Source: Streptomyces sp. NBC_00162 (GTDB lineage Bacteria > Actinomycetota > Actinomycetes > Streptomycetales > Streptomycetaceae). From it: a DNA stretch of 64,000 nucleotides. The DNA is taken from positions 1,922,001 to 1,986,000 of the forward strand of contig NZ_CP102509.1 in the NCBI RefSeq assembly GCF_024611995.1, given 5' to 3'. Within the stretch, counting starts at the first letter, position 1, and each line of letters starts with the position of its first letter. Both the position numbers and the translations under genes were made by a program. This document shows positions 42,107 through 51,103 of the stretch, one piece after another. The notes beneath the pieces were generated by a model. That model saw only the letters and a program-made list of their open reading frames with translations. It was not told the origin of the DNA and made no database searches.

Positions 42107-44206
42107 CTACGTCACCGCCCGCGGCGCGAAGTTGCCCTCGCGCAGGTCCTCCGCCAGCAGTCGCTTCGCGATCGCGTCCGCCGCCACCCGGAGCTCGGCG
42201 CTCCGCGGGCGGCCGCGGTCCTTCTCCAGCTGGTCGCCGAGCCAGTGGGCCCACGCCGCCGAGATGACGTCGGCCTCCCGCTGACCGGCCGGGGTGAGCG
42301 TGAAGAAGCTGTCCTCGCGGCTGAGGTAGCCCTCCTCCACCATCCGGTCGAAGACCGGGAGCAGTACCTCCGGCGGCACGGAACGGCGCCCGGCGATCAG
42401 GCCGAGGCTGGCGTGACCCACCGTCCGGGTCATCAGGTCCACGTGCATCACCGCCCACGCGCCCGCGATGTCCAGCCGGGTGTCCGAGCCCGCGACGATC
42501 GCGCGCGCCGTCTCCGGCCCCATGGTCCGTACGAGTTTGCCGACGGCCAGCTCCAGCAGCTTGGCCGAATCCCCGGAGGCCGTGGCCGGCGAGCCGAAAC
42601 CGTCCCCCATGTCCGTCGATCCGGCGCGGGCGCTGTCGCGCAGGTGCACCTGCTTGAGGAAGAGCGCGACGACGAAGCCGACGACCGCCACCGGCACGGT
42701 CCACAGGAACACCGTGTGCAGGGCCTGGGCGTACGCGTCGATGACCGGGCCCGCGGCCACGGGATCGAGCCCGTGCACCCCTTGCGGGCTGGACGCGGCC
42801 TCGGCCAGCTGCGCCGGGTCCTGTCCGGTGAGCCGCGCCGCCTCCGCGACGGCCGCCTCCAGTTCGGGCCCCAGGGTGTTCGCGTAGATCGTTCCGAAGA
42901 CCGCCGTCCCGAAGGCGCTGCCGAGCGTACGGAAGAACGTGACCCCGGAGGTGGCCGTGCCGAGGTCCGCGTAGTCGACGGTGTTCTGCACGGCGATCGT
43001 CAGCACCTGCATGGACAGGCCGATGCCCGCACCGAACACGAACATGTACAGCGACTCCAGCAACGTGTTGGTCCCCGGCTGCATCCGCGACAGCAGGTAC
43101 AGGCCGACCCCCATGACCGCGTTGCCCACGATCGGAAAGATCCGGTACTGGCCGGTCCGGCTGGTGGCGTTGCCGCTGAAGACGGACGCGAGCAGCAGCC
43201 CGAAGACCATGGGCAGGGTCCGGACGCCCGAGATCGTGGCCGAGTCCCCGTCGACGTACTGGAGGTAGGTCGGCAGGAACGTCAGCGCGCCGAGCATCGC
43301 GAACCCGACGATGAAGCTCAGCACCGAGCACACCGAGAACACCGGGTTGCGGAAGAGCCGCATCGGCAGCATCGGCTGGGCGGCCCGTGTCTCGACCAGG
43401 CAGAACAGGGCCAGCGCGAGCGCGCCGCCCGCGAACAGGCCGATGATCACGGGGGAGGTCCAGGCGTACTCGTTCCCGCCCCAGCTGGTGGCCAGGATCA
43501 GCGCGCTCGCGCCGATCGCGACCAGGGCGATGCCCAGGTAGTCGATGACCGGCTTGCCCGAGGCCCGTACCGCCGGGATCGTCCGGGCGGCCGCGACGAC
43601 GACGAGGATCGCGATCGGGACGTTGACGTAGAAGCACCACCGCCAGCTGAGCTGGTCCGTGAAGAATCCGCCGAGCAGCGGTCCGATCACGGTGGCGACG
43701 CCGAAGACGGCGCCGATCATGCCCTGGTACTTGCCGCGTTCGCGCAGGGGCACCACATCGGCGATCAACGCCATCGCGGTGACCATCAGGCCGCCGGCTC
43801 CGATGCCCTGGACGCCGCGCCACACGATCAGGAACGTCATGTTGCCGGCCAGGCCGCACAGGAAGGAGCCGCTGATGAAGACGATGGCAGAGATCTGGAA
43901 GATCAGTTTCCGGCCGAAGAGGTCACCGAACTTGCCCACCAGCACCGTCGCCACGGTCTCCGCGAGCAGGTAGGAGGTCACCACCCACGACATGTGGTCC
44001 CCGCCGCCCAGATCCGCCACGATCGTGGGCAGGGCGGTTCCGACGATCGTCTGGTCGAGTGCCGCGAGCAGCACGCCCAGCATGATCGTGCCGAAGATGA
44101 CGTTGCGCCGCTGCCGGTCGAGCACCGGTGGCGCGGCATGCTGTGCGGCAGAGGTGTCGACGGGGGCAGTGGTCACCCTCGCACTGTCACAGCGCCCCCG
44201 CCGCAC
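42107..44206 (-). CDS. DHA2-family MFS drug efflux transporter with C-terminal winged-helix-like extension
   Basis: 699 aa. Fourteen membrane segments of the EmrB/QacA type with [19 protein letters not shown] (motif D1 region), [10 protein letters not shown] (motif A) and [21 protein letters not shown] (motif C). After the last helix (about residue 545) comes a soluble tail of about 150 residues with [11 protein letters not shown] and [28 protein letters not shown], which looks like a MarR-type winged helix. The start may be GTG 44176. Exports drugs or metabolites by proton antiport; the substrate is unknown. The tail is longer than in ordinary DHA2 pumps. Confidence 0.9.
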   Translation of the reverse strand: MRRGRCDSARVTTAPVDTSAAQHAAPPVLDRQRRNVIFGTIMLGVLLAALDQTIVGTALPTIVADLGGGDHMSWVVTSYLLAETVATVLVGKFGDLFGRKLIFQISAIVFISGSFLCGLAGNMTFLIVWRGVQGIGAGGLMVTAMALIADVVPLRERGKYQGMIGAVFGVATVIGPLLGGFFTDQLSWRWCFYVNVPIAILVVVAAARTIPAVRASGKPVIDYLGIALVAIGASALILATSWGGNEYAWTSPVIIGLFAGGALALALFCLVETRAAQPMLPMRLFRNPVFSVCSVLSFIVGFAMLGALTFLPTYLQYVDGDSATISGVRTLPMVFGLLLASVFSGNATSRTGQYRIFPIVGNAVMGVGLYLLSRMQPGTNTLLESLYMFVFGAGIGLSMQVLTIAVQNTVDYADLGTATSGVTFFRTLGSAFGTAVFGTIYANTLGPELEAAVAEAARLTGQDPAQLAEAASSPQGVHGLDPVAAGPVIDAYAQALHTVFLWTVPVAVVGFVVALFLKQVHLRDSARAGSTDMGDGFGSPATASGDSAKLLELAVGKLVRTMGPETARAIVAGSDTRLDIAGAWAVMHVDLMTRTVGHASLGLIAGRRSVPPEVLLPVFDRMVEEGYLSREDSFFTLTPAGQREADVISAAWAHWLGDQLEKDRGRPRSAELRVAADAIAKRLLAEDLREGNFAPRAVT

Positions 44207-44249
44207 CGCATGCCGCGCTGAGCCGTACGGGGGAACCGCGCGCCGGAGG

Positions 44250-45605
44250 TCAGCGCAGGTAGGCCAGGCCCGGGTGCTCCGACGCGTACCCCTCGAGCAG
44301 CCGCCGGGCCACCCCCACCGAGTCCACCAGCGGATGCAGTGCGAAGGCCTTCACCGCCGCCGCCCGCGAGCCGCTCGCCGCGGCCGCCAGGACCTCCCGC
44401 TCGACCGCCTTGACCGCCGTCACCAGCCCGACCGCGTGCAGCGGCAGCGGGGCGACGCCCACCGGGTGGGCGCCGTTGGCGTCGACCAGGCAGGGCACCT
44501 CGATGACGGCTTCGGCGTCGAGGACGGACAAGGTCGAACCGTTGCGGACGTTGAGGATCAGCGTGGCCCGCTCGTCCCGGGCGATGGCCCGCATCAGCGC
44601 GAGCGCCACCTTCTCGTAGCCCCCGGACTCCAGGTCGCTCTCGTCGCGCTCGCCGACGCCCGCCGCCTCGCGGTTCTCGGCCATGTACGTGGCCTCGCGC
44701 TCGGCCCGGGTCCGGTCCCAGGCGGCCAGCGCCGCCCCGGCCGGCAACCCGGCCCGGCCCGCCTCTGCGTAGAACCCGCGCTGCTGGTCGCGCAGGAAGG
44801 CCCCGCGCGTCTGCTTGGCCTCCTGGTACGCCCGTACGGTGTCACGGTTGAAGTAGTAGTAGTGCAGGTACTCGTTCGGGATCGCGCCGAGCGAGCGCAG
44901 CCACTCGGCCCCGAAGAGCCGGCCCTCCTCGAACGACTCCAGGGCCTCGGTGTCGGCCAGCAGCCGGGGCAGTTCGTCGCGGCCGCCGACGCGCAGCCCG
45001 CGCACCCAGCCCAGGTGGTTGAGGCCGACGTAGTCGATCCAGGCCTCCTGCGGCCGGGCCCCCAGCAGCCGGGCGATGCGCCGGCCGAGCCCCACGGGCG
45101 AGTCGCAGATGCCGATCACGCGCTCGCCGAGCTCCTCGGCCATCGCCTCGGTCACCAGCCCGGCGGGGTTGGTGAAGTTGATGACCCACGCGTCCGGGGC
45201 GGCGCGGGCGATCCTGCGCGCGAGTTCCCGGGCCACCGGCACGGTCCGCAGCCCGTACGCGATCCCGCCCGCGCCCACCGTCTCCTGACCCAGCACCCCC
45301 TCGGCCAGGGCGATCCGCTCGTCGGCGGCCCGCCCCTCGAGCCCGCCGACCCGGATGGCGGAGAACACGAAATCGGCCCCGCGCAGGGCTTCGTCGAGGT
45401 CCCCGGTGGCCGTGACGGCCGGCGCGTCGGGCACGTCGGCGGCGGCCGCCTGGTCCGCGAGCACCCGGGCCATGGCGCCGAGCCGCGCGGGGTCCTCGTC
45501 GTACAGGGTCACCTCGGTCACCCGGCCCTCGGCACGGTCGCCGAGGAGTGCTCCGTAGACGAGTGGTACCCGGAACCCGCCCCCGCCGAGGATCGTCAGC
45601 CGCAC
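44250..45605 (-). CDS. glycoside hydrolase family 4 (6-phospho-beta-glucosidase type)
   Basis: 451 aa from GTG 45605 (a second in-frame GTG is at 45623). GH4 enzymes use NAD+ and a divalent metal: NAD loop [20 protein letters not shown], metal/active-site residues in [11 protein letters not shown] (Cys) and [10 protein letters not shown] (His), plus [13 protein letters not shown] and [14 protein letters not shown]. Substrates are 6-phospho-glycosides or alpha-galacturonides; the CDSP/NHLGW pattern suits the phospho-beta-glucosidase branch. No PTS genes are adjacent. Four 11-bp-phased direct repeats lie upstream. Confidence 0.92.
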   Translation of the reverse strand: MRLTILGGGGFRVPLVYGALLGDRAEGRVTEVTLYDEDPARLGAMARVLADQAAAADVPDAPAVTATGDLDEALRGADFVFSAIRVGGLEGRAADERIALAEGVLGQETVGAGGIAYGLRTVPVARELARRIARAAPDAWVINFTNPAGLVTEAMAEELGERVIGICDSPVGLGRRIARLLGARPQEAWIDYVGLNHLGWVRGLRVGGRDELPRLLADTEALESFEEGRLFGAEWLRSLGAIPNEYLHYYYFNRDTVRAYQEAKQTRGAFLRDQQRGFYAEAGRAGLPAGAALAAWDRTRAEREATYMAENREAAGVGERDESDLESGGYEKVALALMRAIARDERATLILNVRNGSTLSVLDAEAVIEVPCLVDANGAHPVGVAPLPLHAVGLVTAVKAVEREVLAAAASGSRAAAVKAFALHPLVDSVGVARRLLEGYASEHPGLAYLR

Positions 45606-45652
45606 GCCCTTACCGCCCTTCACCCGACACCAGTGCCACGATCGGTGACACG

Positions 45653-45693
45653 GAACCGGCAGTGAACCGGCACCGAACCGGCACGGGACCGGC
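45653..45693. repeat. four direct repeats GAACCGGCA at 11-bp spacing
   Basis: Perfect copies start at 45653, 45664 and 45675, with a degenerate fourth (GGACCGGCC) at 45686. The 11-bp period places them on one face of the helix, 48 bp upstream of the GH4 start and downstream of the convergent-side regulator stop, as for a cooperative activator or repressor. Confidence 0.75.
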
Positions 45694-45740
45694 CGGCATC
45701 CGTGGCACGCGACCTACGGGTACCAGTCTCCCCCGGCCGC

Positions 45741-46727
45741 TCACTCCCCCAGCGGCGGCACGGCGCGCAGTCTGGCGCCCTGCTGCTGGGCGAGCCCGCC
45801 GCCCCGGACCGGGCCCGCGGGCGCGCCCTGCGGCGCCGAGAGGATCAGGGTGATCCGGGTCAGCCCCATCTCGTCCAGCATGCGGCTGGTCTCGGCCACC
45901 ATCCGGCAGCGCACCAGACCGGACCGCGGGTCGGGGTGGCGTACGGTGCGCACCGCCCCGTCCTGTTCGGCCGCCTCGGCTCCGCGCATGCTCAGCCAGT
46001 GCGGCACCCCGTAGCGGTAGGCCGCCTCCATGAAGGGGTCGCGGGCCACCTCCTGGCGGATGCTGCGCAGCCCCTCGTCCTCCGGGGCCGCCGCCAGCGC
46101 GCCGGCGAACTGGGCCAGCAGCGGTACGCACCAGGCCGGTTCGTGGTCCTCCAGCACGCCCGCGGCATCCGGATGGAACAGCACGAAGCGCAGGAAGTTG
46201 TCGTCCGGCAGGGCCGTCGGGTGCGGCCGGACCGACTGGAAGAGCTGGTCGAAGGCCGAGTTGGTGAGCGCGACGTCCCAGCGGTGGTCCACCAGGAAGC
46301 TCGGGTAGGGGACGGCTTCCATGAGGGCCGCGTAGTCGCACAGGTAGTCGCGCTGCGCGGGGTCCTCGGGCAGCCGGTTCTCCTCGGCCGCCCGCCAGGT
46401 GGGCGGGGGGTCACGGTCGACCATGACGCGGAAGAGCCAGAAGCACTGCCGCTCGCTCATCTCCAACGCCTCTGCCAGGGCCAGCAGTTTGCGGTCCGTC
46501 CACTCCTTGACCAGGCCGCGTTCCCAATTGCCGTACGCGCGCACGCTGATGCGCAGCCGAGCGGCGAGGTCCTCCTGGCTCAGCCCCAGCTCCTCGCGAC
46601 GCTGGCGCAAAATCTCCTTGCGTCGCTCCGACCGCACGGCGCCGCGTGCGGACTCCTCGCCCGCCAGGCGCTCCTCACCGGCTCGGGCGAGGCCATCGGA
46701 CGGGCCCACCGCTGCGAGATGTGGCAC
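45741..46727 (-). CDS. XRE regulator with MmyB-like ligand-binding domain
   Basis: 328 aa. GTG 46727 was chosen because GGGGGAG lies 6 nt upstream and a good promoter ends 40 nt before it; longer in-frame starts would cover that promoter. HTH at about residues 35-95 (RRKEILRQRREELGLSQEDLAARLRISVRAYGNWERGLVKEW). The rest is the MmyB-like PAS-fold domain (PYPSFLVDHRWDVALTNSAFDQLF, LRFVLFHPDA). Such regulators usually act on an adjacent gene and bind fatty acids or aromatic ligands. Divergent from the XRE/ImmA module; the shared 218-bp region has repeated TGTGGCA motifs. Confidence 0.88.
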   Translation of the reverse strand: MPHLAAVGPSDGLARAGEERLAGEESARGAVRSERRKEILRQRREELGLSQEDLAARLRISVRAYGNWERGLVKEWTDRKLLALAEALEMSERQCFWLFRVMVDRDPPPTWRAAEENRLPEDPAQRDYLCDYAALMEAVPYPSFLVDHRWDVALTNSAFDQLFQSVRPHPTALPDDNFLRFVLFHPDAAGVLEDHEPAWCVPLLAQFAGALAAAPEDEGLRSIRQEVARDPFMEAAYRYGVPHWLSMRGAEAAEQDGAVRTVRHPDPRSGLVRCRMVAETSRMLDEMGLTRITLILSAPQGAPAGPVRGGGLAQQQGARLRAVPPLGE

Positions 46728-46774
46728 CGAGAGCTCCCCCTCCTCACGGTCTGGATCTTCATTTCCCTGCCGCG

Positions 46775-46804
46775 ATCCTGCTACCGACTTCATTCGAGTG
46801 TCAA
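46775..46804 (-). promoter_or_regulatory. promoter of the MmyB-type regulator gene
   Basis: Minus strand: TTGACA (46804-46799), 18-bp spacer, CAGGAT (46780-46775). The predicted start near 46768 leaves a 40-nt leader with the strong ribosome site at 46728-46740. Confidence 0.65.
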
Positions 46805-46808
46805 CTAT

Positions 46809-46857
46809 TGTGGCAATTCCAGCCTCTTGACAGCTCATTCCCGCCACAGCTGTGGCA
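46809..46857. promoter_or_regulatory. repeated TGTGGCA motifs and palindrome in the divergent control region
   Basis: TGTGGCA at 46809-46815 and 46851-46857 (a third copy at 46720-46726 covers the regulator's start codon). GCCACAGCTGTGGC (46843-46856) is a perfect palindrome. TTGACA at 46827-46832 could be a plus-strand -35. Together they look like a regulator-binding region for the divergent genes. Confidence 0.5.
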
Positions 46858-46945
46858 CGTTCTAGCCCTTCGGGGCGATAACGGCTAGATTCCAGAAGCC
46901 GACCATGTGCCCGTACCGACTTCGCGCGATCTAGGAGAACCCCTG

Positions 46946-47614
46946 GTGACAGACGGCTTCCCGGCTCCCGTCGCGGTGGCCCACGCACCCCTGGCAGCCA
47001 CCGTCACGCGCGTCGCCGAACTCGCGGGCAAGCTGGGCCGCGACCTGAACCAGGTCTTCGACCTGCGGCGCCTCTCGGAGGCGTCCGGCGTGCCCACGGA
47101 CGTGGTCAGGACCCTGCTCGACGGCAGGCCGGCCGGCGAACCCGATCTCCAGACCCGTTTCCTCCAGCGCCTCGACCTGCTGCGGCGCACCCGGGTCAAA
47201 CCCAACGGCCGCCGCTACACCCAGCAGGAGATCGCGGACGGCGCCGGGATGTCCCGGCAGCAGGCCGGCGCCCTGATCAACGGCGACCGCCGCCCCACCA
47301 TGGAGCACTGTGACGCGATCCAGCGCTTCTTCGGGGTGCACGCCGGTTTCCTCACCGCCCACGACGCGGACGCCCTCACCGACGCGCTCCAGCGGACCGA
47401 GCAACAGCTGCTCCAGGACTTCGCGGGCCGCGCGAGGGAAACCGTACCGGCCGCGGCCGCTTCGGCGGGCGATCCGCTGGCAAGACTTCTCCAGAACCAC
47501 GGCGTGCGGGGCATCGCCTGGAGAGCCGCCCAACTGCCCAGCGACAAGCACCGGGACAAGGTGACCGAATGGCTGGACATGCTCCTCGAAAGCGTCAACC
47601 CGAACGAATCCTGA
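46946..47614 (+). CDS. XRE-family helix-turn-helix protein of the ImmA/IrrE module
   Basis: 222 aa from GTG 46946 (AGGAGA 8 nt upstream). The HTH is in the middle, about residues 95-150 (RYTQQEIADGAGMSRQQAGALINGDRRPTMEHCDAIQRFFGV). An N-terminal helical part with RVAELAGKLGRDLNQVFDLRRLSEASGVPTDVVRTLL looks like a second, weaker HTH. This architecture is typical for the regulator/antitoxin-like gene that precedes ImmA/IrrE peptidases in Streptomyces. It is 64 bp upstream of the peptidase gene. Confidence 0.85.
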   Translation: MTDGFPAPVAVAHAPLAATVTRVAELAGKLGRDLNQVFDLRRLSEASGVPTDVVRTLLDGRPAGEPDLQTRFLQRLDLLRRTRVKPNGRRYTQQEIADGAGMSRQQAGALINGDRRPTMEHCDAIQRFFGVHAGFLTAHDADALTDALQRTEQQLLQDFAGRARETVPAAAASAGDPLARLLQNHGVRGIAWRAAQLPSDKHRDKVTEWLDMLLESVNPNES

Positions 47615-47678
47615 CCCAGTCGAAAGTCTGGGTCTGATCCTTGAGTCCTGATCCGGATCCGCGCCGACGGGGAGAACG

Positions 47679-48236
47679 GTGAGCATAGGCAGAGAGCAGC
47701 GGCGGTTGTGCGGGGAGCTGGTGGCCGGGATCCGGCTGACCGCCCCCGTGGAACCCGTGGACCTCTACGCCGCCCTCTGCGAGGGCATGAGCAGACACCG
47801 CGGCCGCCGGGTGGAGTTCCGGATGGCCTCGTTCCCGCCGGGGACGGCCAGCGGTCTGTGGCTCGACATGGCGGACCGCGATCTCGTGGTCATCGAGGAA
47901 CGCACGGCACCCGACCACCAGTTGGTGATCCTGGGCCACGAGTTGTGGCACATGAAGGCCGGCCACTGCAGCCACCACGTCGACGGCGCCGCCGTCGCCG
48001 CCCGGCTGCTGACCGACCAGGCCGACATCGGCGAGACCGTCCGCCGCGTCGCCGCGCGCACGCGTGCCGACGTACGGGAGGAGAGCGAGGCCGAGACCTT
48101 CGGCTTACTGCTGGGGAGCCGGTGCCGGACCTGGCTCGCCGGGTCGGCGAGTCACCGGGCCCCGGCGCAGCGCGACCAATTGGCGGGCCGGATCGAGGCA
48201 GCGCTGGGCTATCGGGGGCACAGGAACGAGCGTTGA
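47679..48236 (+). CDS. ImmA/IrrE-type zinc metallopeptidase-like protein
   Basis: 185 aa, GTG start with GGGGAG upstream. The zinc motif is HELWH (His87-His91) in LVILGHELWHMKAGHC, and the third-ligand segment is ESEAETFGLLLGS (Glu137/Glu139). IrrE/ImmA enzymes cleave or activate XRE-type repressors in DNA damage and mobile element control; the XRE protein encoded just upstream is the natural substrate, by inference. Its TGA overlaps the TTG start of the membrane gene (TTGA). Confidence 0.85.
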   Translation: MSIGREQRRLCGELVAGIRLTAPVEPVDLYAALCEGMSRHRGRRVEFRMASFPPGTASGLWLDMADRDLVVIEERTAPDHQLVILGHELWHMKAGHCSHHVDGAAVAARLLTDQADIGETVRRVAARTRADVREESEAETFGLLLGSRCRTWLAGSASHRAPAQRDQLAGRIEAALGYRGHRNER

Positions 48237-49420
48237 ACGGCCAGGACTACTACATACCGGCAGCCGCGATGGCGGTCTCGCTCGCCTTCAAACTGCCTGC
48301 CCTGCGCAACAACTGGCGCGATCCGCTGCTTCGTGCGGTCTGCGCGCTGCTGACGCTGGCCGGAGCCGTGTTCGCCTTCGCCGCCCCGCCCACCATCGCG
48401 GCGGTCAACCGCTGGACCGGGGTGCCCAACATCTCGGCTCCGCTGGTGTACTGCCTGATCACCGCGTTCAGCGCCGCCTGCCTGGTCCTGGTCGTCAACT
48501 GGCGGGGCGGACCGCCCGAGGAGACGCGCCGCGTCTCGCAGCGCTGGATCCTGGGCTACAGCGTCGTGATCGTGGCCCTGATCGTGCTGTTCGCCCTGGG
48601 TGACGCTCCGGAAGAGCGGCTTCGCGACCTGGACACCCATTACGCGAACACCCCGTACATCCGCGAGATGATCGCCCTGTACCTGGTGGCGCACAACGTG
48701 GCCGCGGTGGTGATGGTGGCCATGTGCTGGCGCTGGTCGCTCCAGGTGCGCGGCTGGCTGCGGGTCGGCCTGATGATCATCGTCGCGGGCTACATGTTCA
48801 ACCTCAGCTACGACGCCACCAAGATGTCCGCGGTGATCGCCCGCTGGACCGGCCACGACCTCGACTTCCTCAGTACGCTCGTCGCCCCGCCGCTGGCCTC
48901 CGTCGGAGCGCTCATCAGCGCGATCGGCTTCGTGCTCCCTCTCGTCTGCCAGCGCTTCTCGGACAACTGGGAGACCTGGACGGCGTACCGGAAGCTCGGC
49001 CCGCTGTGGCAGGAGGTGCAGATCTCCGCGCCCGGCGGCACCCCCTCCGTGCAGATGGCCTGGTGGTCCGCCGCCGAGCTGCGCGTGATCCAGCGCGAGT
49101 CGGACATCCACGACGGATTCCTGCACCTCGGCCCGTACTTCGACCGGCGCCTACGCGACGACGCCTACGAGCGCGCCCTGGAGGATGGGGGCGACGAGAC
49201 TGCCGCCCGCGCGGTCGCCGACGCCGCCATGGTCGCGGCCGCCGTACAGGCCCGCTCCGCGGACCCCGAGGGCAAGGTCATCGGCTCCGGCGAGGAGACC
49301 GTGCTCGACACCGCGGACGGGCCGCGCGACCTGCTGAGGATCTCCCACGCCCTGCGGCATTCGCCGGTGGTGCAGGCGGTCCGGCAGCAGGCCGCGCTGT
49401 CCGGGAGCGGCCAGGCCTGA
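48233..49420 (+). CDS. MAB_1171c-like multipass membrane protein
   Basis: 395 aa starting at TTG 48233, which overlaps the previous stop and has AGGA 8 nt upstream; the next in-frame ATG is at 48269. About seven membrane segments fill residues 5-245 (from YYIPAAAMAVSLAFKLPAL to ALISAIGFVLPLVC), then a soluble C-terminal region of about 150 residues begins (WQEVQISAPGG, IQRESDIHDGFLHLGPYFD). This is the family labelled putative transporter in actinobacteria, regularly paired with ImmA/IrrE genes; a sensor role is equally possible. Nothing is proven about its substrate. Confidence 0.82.
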   Translation: MNGQDYYIPAAAMAVSLAFKLPALRNNWRDPLLRAVCALLTLAGAVFAFAAPPTIAAVNRWTGVPNISAPLVYCLITAFSAACLVLVVNWRGGPPEETRRVSQRWILGYSVVIVALIVLFALGDAPEERLRDLDTHYANTPYIREMIALYLVAHNVAAVVMVAMCWRWSLQVRGWLRVGLMIIVAGYMFNLSYDATKMSAVIARWTGHDLDFLSTLVAPPLASVGALISAIGFVLPLVCQRFSDNWETWTAYRKLGPLWQEVQISAPGGTPSVQMAWWSAAELRVIQRESDIHDGFLHLGPYFDRRLRDDAYERALEDGGDETAARAVADAAMVAAAVQARSADPEGKVIGSGEETVLDTADGPRDLLRISHALRHSPVVQAVRQQAALSGSGQA

Positions 49421-49426
49421 GCCGGC

Positions 49427-50203
49427 TCAGCGCGCGGCGGCCACCGCCGTCGCCGGGAACAGGTCCTGGAAGGGGCCCGCGGAGTCGTTGTCGTCCCGGC
49501 CGTAGGGCGCGTCGAAGCTCCACACCATGAACAGCAGGAACACGATCAGCGCACTGAACAGTCCGGCCAGCAGCAGCTCCCGCCCGGAACGGCGGATCTG
49601 CAGGGTGAAGATCAGCCCGACCGTGACCACCCCGCCGACCAGCAGCCCGAACCACACCACGCCCGGCAGCGTGGACTCCGAGCTCTGGATGCGCGAGTGG
49701 CGGGCGTCGTCGGCGGCGGCGATGTGGTCCAGCAGCGGCTGGTAGGCCTGCGCCTGGAGCTCGGTGGACGGGCTCTGGTGGGTGACGTCGGTGCGCAGCT
49801 TGCCGAGCAGTTGGGCTCCCTGGGGCGACGCGCTCTCCCCGGAGGTCAGCAGCGGCCAGTCCACGGCGACCGTGTGGGCGACGTACGCGTCCACCTCGCC
49901 GCGGATCCGGTCGCGGACGGCGGACGGGTAGACGTCGGCGCGCTGGGTGACCTCGTACAGCGCCTGGGCCTCGCGGCGGACGCTGTCCTCGGCTGCGCCG
50001 CGCGCCTCCCAGACGCCCGCGATGGCCAGACCCAGCACGATCGCGTAGACCACGCCCACCATCATGGTCATGTACTCGATGACATCGGGGGTTTCGCTGG
50101 TGTCCTCGTCGTCGGCGACCCGGCGGTGCCGGATCAGGGTGATGGCGAGGACGAGGGCGCAGACGAGCGCCATGGCGATGGCCAGGACCAGCCATTCGGA
50201 CAC
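49427..50203 (-). CDS. DUF4239 (bestrophin-like) membrane protein
   Basis: 258 aa from GTG 50203 (GGGAG 7 nt upstream). N-terminal membrane helix (EWLVLAIAMALVCALVLAIT), a second after EYMTMMVGVVYAIVLGLAIAGVW, a soluble helical segment with EDSVRREAQALYEVTQRADVYP, and two C-terminal helices (WFGLLVGGVVTVGLIF, LLLAGLFSALIVFLLF). This four-helix pattern fits DUF4239, a distant bestrophin-type channel family. Function in bacteria is unknown. Convergent with the MAB_1171c-like gene at 6 bp. Confidence 0.85.
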   Translation of the reverse strand: MSEWLVLAIAMALVCALVLAITLIRHRRVADDEDTSETPDVIEYMTMMVGVVYAIVLGLAIAGVWEARGAAEDSVRREAQALYEVTQRADVYPSAVRDRIRGEVDAYVAHTVAVDWPLLTSGESASPQGAQLLGKLRTDVTHQSPSTELQAQAYQPLLDHIAAADDARHSRIQSSESTLPGVVWFGLLVGGVVTVGLIFTLQIRRSGRELLLAGLFSALIVFLLFMVWSFDAPYGRDDNDSAGPFQDLFPATAVAAAR

Positions 50204-50218
50204 GTGGATTCTCCCGTG

Positions 50219-50242
50219 GTGGATCGGTGCGTGGATCGGTGC
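50219..50242. repeat. 12-bp tandem repeat in the DUF4239 leader
   Basis: GTGGATCGGTGC occurs twice in direct tandem, followed by degenerate copies to about 50275. It lies just upstream of the DUF4239 start and could vary in copy number. Confidence 0.75.
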
Positions 50243-50288
50243 GTGGGTCAGTACATGGATGGGTGCGTACGTGGATGTGCGGCGGGGC

Positions 50289-50864
50289 TCAGCCGCGGCT
50301 CTTGGAGCGGGGGCGCAGGGCCGCGGCCGCCAGTACGGCCGGGGTCGTGACGACAACCATGAGCATCATGGTGGACATCCCGCCCGGGCCGCGCCGCTCC
50401 AGGGCCACCGCGCGGTACGGACGCACGTGGAAGGCGCTCACGGCCGCGGCGGCGGCCCTGGGCCGGGGCGGGGCGGGTGCGTCCGCCCGCTCCGGTCCGG
50501 GATCGGACCCGGGATCCGGCGCGGGCCCCGGCGGCTCCGTCCCCGCGGCCCGGGCCTCCGCGGCAGGCCCCGCCGGACTCGGCGGCTCCGGCACCCCGGA
50601 CGGCCGCGACGGCTCCGGCCGGTCCGCGACGGCGGGCGGCTCGGGGGACCGCCCCGGGTGGTGCACGGTGGGCCGCTCGGCCCCGGGCACGCCCGTCCGT
50701 ACGGAGGGCGGCCGGAACACGGGGCGCCCCGGCTCGCCGCCCGGCACGCACAGGTCGACCCGGGCGCCCCGGCCGTGCCCGTCGCTCGCGACCGCCACAT
50801 GGCCGTGCAACGGGCAGAGGGCCGCCACCAGGCCCGCCCCGGCGAGGTACTGCCAAGCGGTCAC
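50289..50864 (-). CDS. proline-rich protein with terminal membrane segments, function unknown
   Basis: 191 aa from GTG 50864 (GGAGG 8 nt upstream). A hydrophobic N-terminus (MTAWQYLAGAGLVAALCPL) is followed by about 110 residues rich in Pro, Glu, Ala and Arg without predicted fold, then FHVRPYRAVALERRG and a hydrophobic helix near the end (MLMVVVTTPAVLAAAAL), with a basic tail. Probably membrane-tethered at both ends. No family was recognised. It is co-directional with the DUF4239 gene and 85 bp upstream of it. Confidence 0.6.
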   Translation of the reverse strand: MTAWQYLAGAGLVAALCPLHGHVAVASDGHGRGARVDLCVPGGEPGRPVFRPPSVRTGVPGAERPTVHHPGRSPEPPAVADRPEPSRPSGVPEPPSPAGPAAEARAAGTEPPGPAPDPGSDPGPERADAPAPPRPRAAAAAVSAFHVRPYRAVALERRGPGGMSTMMLMVVVTTPAVLAAAALRPRSKSRG

Positions 50865-51007
50865 CGCGTGTCCTCCCGATCTCCGCAGCGCACATGAGGT
50901 TCATGAGGGTTACGGCTGAAGAAACGATCACGGCGCGGCTTCGACACGCGGCAGACAGGACAAGATCGTTGACTGGTCGGATCGGACCGGGTTCGGCGCG
51001 TCACGTC

Positions 51008-51103
51008 ATGAATACGACAATCCGAGCGCAGGATGCTCCCGTGGACACGGACGTCATCATCGTCGGCGCCGGGCCGGCTGCCGACAGGGCGGTGCCGGCA
51101 TGA
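51008..51103 (+). pseudogene. 31-codon remnant of a flavin-dependent monooxygenase
   Basis: ATG 51008 opens MNTTIRAQDAPVDTDVIIVG, the start of an FAD Rossmann fold with GAGPA, but after GAGPAADRAVPA it stops at TGA 51103. A ring-hydroxylase-type monooxygenase of about 400-550 aa is expected to continue GAGPAGL..., so nearly the whole gene is missing. The stop overlaps the ATG of the hydrolase as ATGA. It may now act only as a translated leader for the hydrolase. Confidence 0.7.
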
